Assembly (NCBI GenBank): GCA_031310005.1
Contig: CM062379.1
Coordinates: 1,364,001 to 1,428,000 of the forward strand
Direction of reading: 5' to 3'
Source: Dactylellina haptotyla
Taxonomy: Eukaryota > Ascomycota > Orbiliomycetes > Orbiliales > Orbiliaceae
DNA length: 64,000 bases
In this document: positions 40,218 through 51,372 of the stretch, piece after piece
Layout: the number at the start of each line of letters is the position of its first letter
Position numbering within the stretch: the stretch's first letter is position 1
Translations under genes and position numbers: made by a program
The notes under the pieces: model-generated
What the model saw: the letters and a program-made list of their open reading frames with translations, nothing else
Databases searched by the model: none
What the model was told of the DNA's origin: nothing

Positions 40218-41458
40218 GTTACTTTGCACCCCCTACTGTGGTTGGATTCGCAGCGTGTGAACCTATAATCCCAATTATCTAGAAAAATAGAATCAAAATA
40301 AAAAATAATAAAAGATGCAAAGTGTGTGTACAATGGAGATGGTCTACTTTAAATATTTAATATCTATCAATAGAATCTCTTCTATTTAGAATCCTTGGAG
40401 TCTGGTAAAACAATCAACTAACAACAATACGTGCTTGCGTTGCACGCTGCTAGACAAATTAAAGTAGCTACCTGGTACCAGACTGAGCTACCTGTAGGAA
40501 ATAAAGCTTTCACATGATGTTGAAGGTGCGATTGGTCAAAGCGTTGGAAAAGAGAAAATCGCCGGATTTGGATATCGGACTCAGGCCCACGGTGCGAGAA
40601 CCCCAATCCGGCGGGTGAGCGAAGAACCAGACCAATTAAACTCTAAGACGCACAAAATTCGGACGGAAGAAAGAAGAGAGGGAGAGAGGAGAGTGTTCCT
40701 GAAAGTTTAAAACAGGCACCAGTTGAGAATGCAGAGGGGGGCAAACCTAATCCAAAGCCACCCACAATGTTAGCACGTAAGAGCGGGCTTCAAGATACGA
40801 TATCACATGTGGTGGGTGTGATATGACTAGGAAATCGAATTCCGGCCTGCGATGCGTACGGGTCGGGCCAAGAGAAAATAAGTTCGGGCAAAGGAACCAG
40901 ATTCGCGGGCAGTGCGCGGGAGGGCAGCAAATGTCGCACTTCGCGAGCCCAAGCGGGCAGGCCATGTGCAGCGGACCATTGGCCATTAATTGCTCGACTA
41001 GCAGGCTGCTTAGCGGGGAGGGGCACAATCAGCATCCCACCTCTTCTTCATTTCCCCAGTCCCACAGGCGAGAGAGCTAACAAACACTAGCAGAACATCT
41101 CGAATGCCATTGCATTGCAATTTACATACCTTATTGATATTATTACACGAACGAGACGAGACAAAAAAAGAACGACCTTAACGTTAATACACGACGATTT
41201 ATTAAGTGGGCCACCCCAGCTAAACGAATAAATCCACACACACGTCGAAATTGCTCTCCGTCCACGCCGGGCTCCCATTCGAGTTCAGTTCGGAATCCTG
41301 TGCGGTGGCTTGCCCTCCCCCCTTCTGAAACGAAGCACGAGAGAAAAAGGGAAAATTATAACGAGGCGGATTTACACACGCACACACGCCGCTTTCTTTC
41401 GGCACGAACGAGAGAGAGATTGTTTTTTTCTTTCGTTTTGTCTCCTGTAGGAAGGGCC
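40218..41458. promoter_or_regulatory. Region between RTT103-like gene and kinase
   Basis: 1.24 kb. The first part is an A/T-rich 3' flank with AATAAAA-like strings near 40298. The second is the kinase leader, with a CA-rich stretch (41373-41391) and a T/C tract before the ATG. No gene was seen. Confidence 0.4.
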
Positions 41459-43800
41459 ATGAACGAGGTCGAGAGCGAGAACAAGCACAATCCTGCGAGT
41501 AGCTCGAGCGTGAGCAGCCTGGCTGCAGCGAATAATGGATCGTCCATTCCTCGCCTGCTGCACACCGATCAAGATGTTCTGCCGACGGACGGCTCTCAAC
41601 CCGTCGTAACCGTCGTCTCCACCGGGGCCACCAGCACGAGTGGGAATGCCGGTGAAACTACAAGTGCAGGTGCAAGTGCCGTGGGTGCTGTCCAGATCAG
41701 TGGAGGTGGTAGCGGAGAACCACTTCTTGATAACACTTCCTCAACACCACCACCACAACCACCACAACCACCAACCTCGCAGCACCGGCCTGCTCCCCGC
41801 CTTATATTCGCCAACCCTCCCCCCGAGGACCCGCCCCACCTCAACCACCCTCATTCCCCCTTCTCCAATTCTCACCAGCACCCTCCCGACCTTCGCCTCC
41901 AGACTAACGTAGTCATGACCTCTTCTTCCTCCTCATCCAACAATTCCATCCCCGTACCCCCCAGTGGCCCGGGCACTACCCGAGCTTCAGCAGCCGCCCT
42001 CTCTCGCTCGAACTCCTTCCAGAGCTCGTTATCTCCAAACTCCGCTGCCGGCTCACCTTCAATAGGTGGTTTCCTTTCCGAAATCACACCATTGCCATCT
42101 CCGGTCATCACTGCAGACTCGCCGGGTCCTTGGAGATTATTCAGAAATGGCAGTCTCAGTTCACGCCCGACATCTCGAGGATCGATAGCATCCCTGACAA
42201 TCCACGATGGCACCGACCCCCACCTCTACCACACCTCAGCCGAGCCCGGCATCGCCAGATCGACCAGTGTTGGACGATCACCCAGTAAACGCAAGCTGTA
42301 TCAAGGGTTGAATCATATAGATGCCCCGTACCAACCCACATCGAATGCCAGGAGTGTCAGCGAGCAGGTTACCAATTACAAACTCGATGTCCCTACAATA
42401 TCACGAACGAGTCAGACCGAGGGTGCGATTCACGAGAATCCGGAGACGACGTCGTCGAATGATAATAAGGTTGTCTCTGGTGCTCCCGCGAATGCCGTCC
42501 CGGCCCAGCCTTTTAAAAGAGAAGAACACCTTGCTGGAAAGCACGGTCACCAGTCACAACAGAGGGCTAGGAGCTCAGCGGACTTGCAGGTCCCCAGTGT
42601 CATCGATGGTGCCTCGGAATACAACAGCATACCCGAGGATTCCAGCGTTGCAACAGAGATATTCACAGCAACAACGTACCCAGGAAATAATATTCGACGA
42701 TGGCGGGCGGTGAGGCTCCTCGGCCAGGGGACATTTAGCAAAGTCATGCTGGCCACGCTCGAACTCAAGAAGGACACGGAGTCGGAAGCCGAGCTAGATA
42801 GAGAAAAGCTCGTAGCGGTCAAGATCGTGGAGAATACGGCGGCAGGAGGGGCGTCCAAAGCGAGGATAGAGAGCTCGCTGAAGCGAGAGCTGGACATTTT
42901 GAAGAGTCTGAAACATCCCTCATTGGTGCATCTCAAGGCGCAGAGTATCGAGCGGAAGCGGGCGTTGCTGATACTGGGATATTGTGCTGGCGGTGATCTC
43001 TTCGATCTGGCGAGCGGACATCCGAACCTGCTGACGCCGAGGTTTGTGAGGCGTATATTTGCAGAATTGGTCGGGGCGGTGAGGTATTTGCATACGTCCG
43101 GGATCGTTCACAGGGATATAAAACTCGAGAGTATGTTTTTTATCTATTTTATATTATCACTAATCACTGTGGTTACGCAAGAATAGTAATACTAACGGGT
43201 ACCTCCTTAGACGTCTTGATAAATTTCACAGCGGAAGAACTCGCCCAATCCGGAGATGAGATTCTCAATTCGAACCACTCAATAACCACACTTACAGATC
43301 TGGGTCTTTCCAGGCGTATAGATTTTAACGAACCGCTGTTGACGACTAGATGCGGATCGGAAGACTATGCCGCACCCGAACTGCTCCTCGGCCAGCCGTA
43401 CGATGGTCGTCAGACGGATGCGTGGGCGTTGGGTGTGCTCCTGTATGCCATCTGCGAGTCCAGGCTGCCTTTCGATCCTGTTCCGGGGGCAAATGAACAT
43501 AAGATGCGTTCTAGGACAGCGCATAGGATAGCAAGATGTGATTGGAAGTGGTTCAAGCTGGCGGATACCCCGCCACCAGTCGCAGAAGAGGGAGGCGCTG
43601 GAGAACAAGAGGGCGAGGTCAAGGAATCCTACGATCCTGCGTGGAACTCCGCGAAGGAAGTGGTCGACGGGTTGCTGAGGCGAGTCAAGAAGCGGGTGCC
43701 GCTGGAGGAAGTGGAGAAGACGGAATGGGTCACTGGTGCTATCACTGTACCTTTGGAAGATCCGCCGTCGACGGAGCAGCTGGAGGAGGATAGTGAATGA
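41459..43800 (+). CDS. Serine/threonine protein kinase with long disordered N-terminus
   Basis: Two exons (41459-43130, 43211-43800) give 753 residues. Residues 1-410 are Ser/Pro/Thr-rich and disordered, with a PPQPPQPP run. The kinase domain starts at about 413: WRAVRLLGQGTFSKVMLA (Gly-rich loop), VAVKIVE (VAIK Lys), SSLKRELDILKSL (alpha-C Glu), a catalytic loop HRDIKLENVLIN rebuilt exactly across the intron, TDLGLSRRI (DLG in place of DFG) and YAAPELLLGQ. The C-lobe has ALGVLLYAICESRLPFDP. All catalytic residues are present, so it should be active. The domain plan suggests the fungal nutrient/stress kinases of the Prr1/Npr1 class, but I cannot fix the orthologue. An ATG at 41300 in frame is upstream of a pyrimidine-rich leader, so 41459 is preferred. 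Confidence 0.85.
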
Positions 43801-45201
43801 TCTTCTTAGAAGTGACGTTTATTACCAATCAGTTGCTATCATGATGCCTTTCATTGTGAATCCATGGATTATTTCCTTTCTTTTCAAGGTTTCGGCTTTT
43901 TTTTTTTTTGTTCTTTCCTTTTTTTTTTCTTTCTGTGAGGCCATGAGGGTATGTGTGCATTTTCATTATTCTTCTTCTTCTTCTTTATTTCTGGGGGACA
44001 AATGCTGCGCTGGCGTGAGAACTGGGAGTATTCGCTCGTTCGTTGATGATTGAACCAAAAGACACAAAAGAAATGGAAGAGACAACAAGTCGGGTATGAT
44101 AATTTTTGCATCGAGCTAGAAGATAGCATCGTCACTTTTGTTATAGAATCTGATATAGACCATAGACCATAGACCACATTTTTGCCCAGTGCACTGGCTA
44201 TATGTATATATTATTGCTGATATTTTCCTACTTTTCCTATTTTTCCTATATTCCCAGAGCAAACCCGAATGCAGTTAATTTTCTGCGACATGGTGCCGGG
44301 TGTCTTGGGGGTTGTCTCGTCCTCGTTTGGCGGGCTTCGGACCTGTCAAAAGAGATTGCTTGGGCCCAGCTTCCCCTTATTCTCAGACCCGGCTCAGGCC
44401 AATTTCAGCGTGCGGTCCCACCAAGCTGTGTCATCGTCCTGCTGCTATTTCACATCGAGTAATCCCACTGCCGGCCACCTGCGTCGTCGACAAATTTAAA
44501 AATACCTTCATTGGCTGCTCGACGCATTCCTCCCATTCCTCCCTCTCACCCCTATCTTTCCCCTACGCCCTGCCTATCTATCTATCATTCTCCCAGGGGA
44601 GGTTTTCTCTTCGTTCTTCGTATTCGGTTCCCTTCCTTTTCAACTCCCTATACATTTAATTCCACTGTCCTGTTCACAGCTTTCTTCGGCTGACGACCAC
44701 CATCCCAGCTTAGCGTCTACCTCGGCACCTTGGTACCCAGCACATTCGTTCACTATTCGGAAGGTCGGCGTGTTTATTTTATCGATACATAACCTTATTC
44801 GCGAGCATCCAGCGGCCACTCCTTCTACTCTCACTCTCTTGCTTTCTTGCTACCTGCTTGCCGCATCGTGGGACGGAATCCGGCATCATTTGCATTTGGA
44901 CGGAGAGTAGCTCCTGAGAGCATTGTTAGATTAGGGCATCCCATTCCGACCGAAAGCTCCTGCTTTTGCGACTACCAACGCCACCAAATCCCACGACCGT
45001 GGTACTATTTCCTTCGCCATTCAGATATCTGTTCAGTCAATCGCGGGTTAATATGCACCAGTGTTGCTTGTAACTGCTGCGTAGTCCGTCTGCATATACA
45101 AGTAATTCGTTACCGTTGGCTCGCGGCTACTCCGGCTCTGTTTTATAAAAAGCACCTCGTATTCATTGTGTTTTTTCGATTTCCTCAATTTGACGCCGAA
45201 T
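43801..45201. promoter_or_regulatory. Region between kinase and GT34 gene
   Basis: 1.4 kb. Contains T tracts (about 43893-43907, 43921-43930), a CTT run (about 43970-43984), a short CTAT run (about 44574-44586) and a long C/T-rich stretch (44510-44660) that looks like promoter and leader of the GT34 gene. No conserved ORF was seen. Confidence 0.4.
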
Positions 45202-46785
45202 ATGGCTCGGCGTATATTCTCAAAGTGAGTTCCTCGCCCTCTTTCTTTCTTTTCTGCTTTAAACATCTTCCTTTGCATTTACTTTTGCATCCTTCATTTT
45301 TTACTTTTTAATTTTGGTACTACCAGCGTGGGTTTCACAGCTCGACGCTCCGATCTCTTCCCATCATTGCCGGAATTGAAAGAAACCTACAGAACTACGA
45401 ACCTCCCCATGCTAACCCGGTCTCTCGCCCACAGCTGCATGCTAGCATGTATAGCAATATTTCTCTTCGTCACTCTCCTTTCATTCTTCGATCCCGGATC
45501 AGGAACAAATACGGCGATAGGAAATGACGGCCTCTTCCACGAAGGCACAGGCGGTGACGACTCGTTGAACGGCGCAATAGGACAGCGGCCAGGGGAATCA
45601 ACTCCTGAACCTTATCAAGTTGCAGACCCACCGCAGAACAAACCAGACCCTCCAAAGCAAGAAGAACCCCAGGCACAGCAGCAGCAACAGCAGCCGCCGG
45701 CACCACAGCAAGATCAAAAGGAACCTCCCAAGCACAAGGACCCTGACACAGAAAAGAAGAAGAAAGGCCCGATCCCAGTCCCGAAACCACAATGGACCTT
45801 CGAAGTCAAGGATGACGTGTATTTTGACCCAGCCGGCCCTAAGCCGGAGCAAGTCGTCCTCCTGATGGCCAGCGACGGCAAGGGCCACAACGGCGGCATC
45901 AACAACCTCCTCGAACAGGCGACCAAGAACCGCCAAGAATACGCCGACTTCCACGGCTACCACTTCCACTTCATCAACATCTCCAAATATGACTTGCACG
46001 GCGCGGCCCCAGTCTGGGCCAAGATCCCAGCGCTGCTAGATACGTTCATCCAGTTCCCGGACGCGCACTGGGTGTGGTGGCTCGATCTCGATGCGATCAT
46101 CATGAACCCGGATATCGACCTCAACTCGCACATTCTCTCGCACGCCGCGATGCGCACCAAGTTCGAGGCTGGCGTCGAGTTCCTGAGGGGCGGTAGCGAG
46201 CACACAGGACATTACATGAGCAAGACTGCCGATCCGAAGGATATCGACATCATCATCGGACAGGACCACAACGGGCTAAACGCTGGAAGCTTCTTCTTGC
46301 GCCGCAGCGCTTTCACAAAGATGTTGATGGACTGGTGGGAGGAGCCGTTCTACGTGTACAACGGCTGGCCGGGGAAGGAGCAGGATGCTTTGGTAAGTTG
46401 CCGCGTTAAAGCCGCATCATTTCTACACGAGGAAAAAAAAGTGTATACTAATTGGTCTGTTTGCAAATAATAGCTACACATGGTTCAGCACCACCGCCAG
46501 GTCCGCGAACATACCGCGTTAGTGCCGCAGAGAGTTCTCAACGGCTTCCCGGTTGGGTGGGTGCATATGGGCTGGCATAAAGATGATCTGGTGGTGCATC
46601 TGGCTGGCTGCTGGGTCGAGAATGCGTGTAACCAGCGGTGGACAGACTTCTGGAACAAGAAGATCACGGTAGCAGATCTCAAGGACAGAGGGATCACAAA
46701 ACCGACGGATCATACGGGGATGATTACAAAAATCTCAGACGAGGGTACGGTATACGTCCGATTCGAAGACCGGACTGCGGCTTAA
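45202..46785 (+). CDS. Golgi alpha-1,6-mannosyltransferase, GT34 (MNN10/MNN11-like)
   Basis: Exons 45202-45224 (23 nt, MARRIFS), 45327-46392 and 46474-46785 sum to 466 residues. It is a type II membrane protein: the signal anchor is CMLACIAIFLFVTLLSFF (about 40-57), followed by a Pro/Gln-rich stem containing a QQQQQQQ-like run. The catalytic domain has VVLLMASDGKGHNGG, WAKIPALLDTFIQFPDAHW, the DxD metal site in WWLDLDAIIMNP (about 260), DHNGLNAGSFFLRRS, WWEEPF and HMGWHKDDLVVHLAGC. This matches Mnn10/Mnn11 subunits of the yeast M-Pol II complex that extends N-glycan mannan backbones. Which of the two it corresponds to is not decided. Confidence 0.9.
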
Positions 46786-48649
46786 GGGAATGGTCTGTGG
46801 AAGGTGCAAGGAGAGCTTAATTTTACGACTAAAGGGGTTTCAAGGGAAGTGATAAAGGGATGATTTTAAAACGAAAAAAGAAATTCATTTTTTTATAACG
46901 GGTTTTTAATTAGATGCATAGAGCATCGGAGCAGCGCACAAGCATTCTTATTCGGCAGTACTGTTTTTCTTTCTTTCCATATTGCGATTTTCATAGTTGT
47001 CTTTCAAAGCATAATTCCTTATCGATTAACCGAGAAGGGAGGGGGGATGCCTGTCAGCGTCACGTACAATATTTTGCTTTGGATGCTTTGGTATCTTTGC
47101 TGTCAAGGCGGGTGTTTCTGTTCATGTGTATATTATTATTATATTTTGACTAGGAGCATAAAGAATATGTTAATATTTTTTTTCGGATCGTTATATTTTC
47201 TTTTTGCTATAGCATTTCCCTTCATATATTAAGAAACCGCATTTTGGCAGCCAAGGTAATTAAGGATCCTTGAGCCAGGGGCGCATCGCGCATTCGCGAA
47301 TCAGATTAGATCAAGTAATTTTTTTTCCCTTTGGCCGGTATTGGCCAAAGCTCTCACGTTCCGAGCGAAGTGTTCCAAGCACGAAAAAAAAAAAAAAACC
47401 AACGAGGTAGAAATTAGGAAGTATATGCCACAGCCGTGAATATGATGAGGAAGTATACGCGGAGTGAAAAACAAAGAGCGTGTTTTCTGCCAAAAGAAAC
47501 GCTCCGGTGCGCCGGATGCTTCTTCGGCACGTCTGGTTTTTCTGTATATCCCATTTTTAATGTCATAAGGGTCCGATGGCGATATTAATTTTACCGAGTT
47601 TGGAATTTGTTTTTATTTTTTAATTTTTTTGAGCTGTACTAACTTCGCTCTGTTCTTGGGAACAAAACTGGAGTAGCTCGGGTATCATCACTGCGAAAGA
47701 AACAAAGAAAAGGAAGAGAGAGAAAAAACAATGTGGGGTCTTCGTGTGCGGACTTACGCTATGGGGTGGACGTATAATATGGGTGTAATATAATATGGGC
47801 GCGATGACAGCTATGACGCGAACCCGCGATGTTGTGATCGAGGGAGGGAAGAGAGTGTGTGGGTGAGAGAGTGCGCAGGTGGTAATGGTGGTGGTAGTTG
47901 ATGGATGATGATGTTGACAGGGGCGGGGCTGGCTGGGCTGGACGGGAGTGCGGTGGACGAACGAAGTCATTTAAGGTATATAAGGCCCGCCATGCAGCCC
48001 CTCGCCCGTTTCCCATTCTCCTGGCAAAAAGCGGAGGGGCCTCTTTCCAAGAACAGTCCGACATCCCGCAACACAACGCGCCCGCCCCAACACCTGTTTG
48101 TCCCGCGCCCGTAATTTCATATAAACCCGCCACCACGACGACTTTTCTGCCAGGTATGATACCCTTCTCTGTCTCTCCCACCGTATAACCGCCATAAATA
48201 GATATAAATAGATAGATAAATACATAAATATAAACAGACGGGTGGTGGGCTGCTTCCCGTGGATGTATTCTGGGGCGGAGCGCTTGTTATATATATTTAT
48301 CTATCTATCTATCTATCTATCTATCTCCCTGTATATTTCTATTGACTGTCGCTAACCTCCCTCCCTCCAGCGCCTCGGTGCCCTCCTCCTCCTTGCCCTC
48401 CCCGGCGTCTATCTGATAAAGAAACCTGCACATATTATTATACATCTTAATACGAGCCCTTAAGCCCTCGAGCGCTCGCCAGCCAGCCGTAGCAGTAGCC
48501 ATAATATTAATTATCCCACACCTCATCTCCGCGCTATTTCAGCCTAAGCTCGAGGCACAACCCGCCGCCCCACCACCCCTGGCGCGCTGGAACCGAAAAT
48601 CCGAACCGCGTAATTCCTTCTCGCTCACTGCCTCAAACCCGCAGTCCAA
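46786..48649. other. Intergenic region between GT34 gene and NC2 alpha
   Basis: 1.86 kb with A/T-rich sequence to about 47700, then a GC-rich segment (47880-48120) and the tetranucleotide array listed separately. ORFs here are short and without motifs. Confidence 0.45.
48301..48326. repeat. CTAT tetranucleotide microsatellite
   Basis: About six and a half perfect CTAT units. A looser array of GATA/AATA units lies about 75 bp before it (48196-48229) and is partly complementary to it. Confidence 0.9.
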
Positions 48650-49616
48650 ATGGAGGGATACAGCTCCTATCCACCTCCTGGTGGATACCAAAACAACCAA
48701 CGCAGCAATAGCTTCCAATATCAAAACCAATATCAACCTCCCACTCCGTCAACCCCCAATCCTTCCTCCCAGCAACCCCTCCCTCAGCTCTATCAGACAC
48801 AAGGCGCCGGCCAGCAATACACCCACCAGGCCTACCAACCTCCCACCCGTCAATTACGCTCATACAACGCCACGATGAACGCCTACAACCCACAGCAACC
48901 AGCCGCCGCCCCTCCTCCTCCTCCTCAACAGTACGGCCAGGCTCCGGCTCTGCAGCAACCATTCCCAGGTTCCTACCAACAACCTGTCTATCAGCCACCT
49001 CCGCATCCCATGGTAGCAGCTCCACAACCACTCGCTCAAGTTGAACCCGAGACTCCTTCTCGAGCCTCGAAACCTGTCCCACAGGTCAACATCAAGACAA
49101 AGTTCCCGGTTGCAAGGATAAAGAGAATCATGCAAGCTGACGAAGACGTCGGCAAAGTAGCCCAGGTCACGCCTGTGATAGTTTGTAAGTTTCAAAATCT
49201 CCAACTTTTTTTGTTGCAACGTTGCAAAAAAAGAAAAATAAGTACGCTAACAAGCTCCGTTTGCACCAATTACAGCAAAGGCTCTCGAACTCTTCATGGT
49301 TTCTCTCGTCACCAAGGCCGCCGAACAAGCCAAGGTACGAGGCAGCAAGCGCATTACCGCTGCCCATCTGAAACTCGCCGTCAACCAAGAAGAACAATTC
49401 GACTTCCTGTCAGACATTATCTCGAAAGCTCCGGACATCCCCACTGCCGGCGAAGGAAGCGGATCAGGAAAGGCCGCCGCCTCTAGCAACTCTGGCGGTG
49501 AGTTCGCCCAGGGCCAAGCGAACATGAACAACATCATCGAGGAGGACGGTGCTGCACCTAAGAAAGGACGAAGAGGGAGGAAGAAGAAGGTTAGCAGTGA
49601 TGACGAGGATTTCTAG
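48650..49616 (+). CDS. BUR6: Negative cofactor 2 alpha (Bur6/DRAP1), histone-fold transcription regulator
   Basis: Two exons (48650-49184, 49276-49616) give 291 residues; the intron splits the codon for Ser in VIVSKALELF. The first about 140 residues are Pro/Gln/Tyr-rich and disordered. The histone fold (about 147-235) reads [60 protein letters not shown] and [15 protein letters not shown], the NC2 alpha signature. NC2 alpha pairs with NC2 beta on TBP and blocks or redirects preinitiation-complex assembly. The C-terminus is acidic and Lys-rich ([10 protein letters not shown], then SSDDEDF). The Dpb3/NF-YC group shares the fold but lacks this precise opening. Confidence 0.92.
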
Positions 49617-51372
49617 AAAAGATCGCAGTCTACGAAGAAGCGGACGGCGAGTGAAATCAACGGAGAAGATGAAGAGAAAGAAAAAGAAGATAGTCCTAGC
49701 AAAAAAAGGAAGATTATTTTGAAATTCAAGAGATATTCTGCTGCCAAAAGTGCTAGCGAGAAATCAGAAAATATTCCCCAGACGCAGGCGGAAAATGATC
49801 TCCACAACGATGCAAGGCAACTCAGAGAATCGGGACTCGAGAAACAAACAATACTCTCGATACGACAGGAACATCAAAAGTTCTACCTTACTATCCGCCA
49901 ATTTCCCCGAGTCTCACTCTGAAATATCTTTTTCTATTCTTTTCGTGGATTTTCACCTCCCCGGACGTAGCAATATACACTGATACCCTTTATTGTTTTT
50001 ATCTCTACTTCTATATTAGCACATGTCTGCTTATCGCTTTGGAGATCTTCTCTCACGATACACTCTTCATGATGTCCCTTGATGAGACGACATGCTCTCT
50101 CTTTATTCATTACGATAGCGTTTCTATTCTCGCTTATTATTATTCATGTATATCTATATCCCTAGCCTCTTTATCATCTCTTTCTTCTATGCATATGTTT
50201 CATGGTGTTATCTTCAGGTCAATTTTTTTTCCCTTGTTTTACTTTTTTAAATGGGATTCGGGGGGTTCTATCTTTATTCTTCAAAACAAAAATAACGCGG
50301 GCTGGAAAAATATATAGATATGGTGCACGTGGTGCTTTTTGAGATTTATTCTTTCCGAGGAATAATACCTTTTATGTTTCGTGATAAATGTTCTTCGAGG
50401 TGTTCAGTGTTTCTCGATTATAAGGAGCAAGATATTTGTCTGTACAGCTAGAATAAAATATACGAGTCACAATCACACGGCCATTCTTCTTTCTCGAACA
50501 CTTTTTCGGTTTCTAGAACAAAAAAGTGATATACGTCATTTAAGGCACACTATATCCGAACACCTGCAATTGCATTTCACATTTGTATGAGAAAGCCAAG
50601 CATCGAAACGACAGCTTTTAAATTTCTCACAAGCACAGGTTACCGATTCTCACCCTCTAACGTCCCCTCATAGCGTTCTCATATGCTAATACAGGGTTTC
50701 AGAATGGGACCTTTCCCTAGACGGCTTGGTGGAGAGCCTCAAGAATGCGGCGTAAAACAATGGAGGCCATCGCTAAACCGCTCCCTGTTCGAACCATTAA
50801 AACTAGCACAGGAATCTCCGTCGTATCAGCTCCCTGTTACCTCCCAGCGAGCTCTCTGATTGGCCGGACACCTGGTCTCTGTACTAACCTCCAACGCAAC
50901 GCAGACACCCGACAGCGTCAGTTCGGAACATTCTGCCGTGCACTTGCAGGCACGGATACACGTTTGCATGTACTGTTACGGGTTTGTTACCCGGGGGGCT
51001 TATACCGTTTCTTCCGAGGGCTAACTATTATGAGACCCGGTTGCGTAGAGTATCTTGTTATATATAGTCTTTGGAATACTTCCTTCATGGCTTTCTTTCT
51101 TCTCACTCACTATCAACATCCAACAAACTACAATCAACCCTTCCACTTCATCTTTACTTCTTTGTGGCTGGTCCACCAAATTTTCAAGGCTGGTCCCTTT
51201 TTATTGATACTAACGATATAACGTTTCCAATCTTCGAATACTTCTATTATATTACTATACTCACGGATTTTCCATTTTTATTTAATTTACGACTTTTTTT
51301 TAATCTAATCATTTTCTCGGCCTCCCAGTCTAAGAAACATATATATATTTCAACTAATCACATATATTCAAG
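49617..51372. promoter_or_regulatory. Region upstream of the Kex2-repeat precursor gene
   Basis: 1.76 kb with no conserved ORF. A TATA-like TTATATATAG lies at 51058-51067. It is followed from about 51090 by a C/T/A-rich leader (CACTATCAACATCCAACAAA-like) typical of highly expressed fungal genes. The predicted 5' UTR is about 280 nt. Confidence 0.5.

Noticed and set aside
50745-51221. 158-codon frame upstream of the repeat precursor
   Set aside because: Overlaps the TATA-like promoter and leader of that gene and has no motif; length is compatible with chance.
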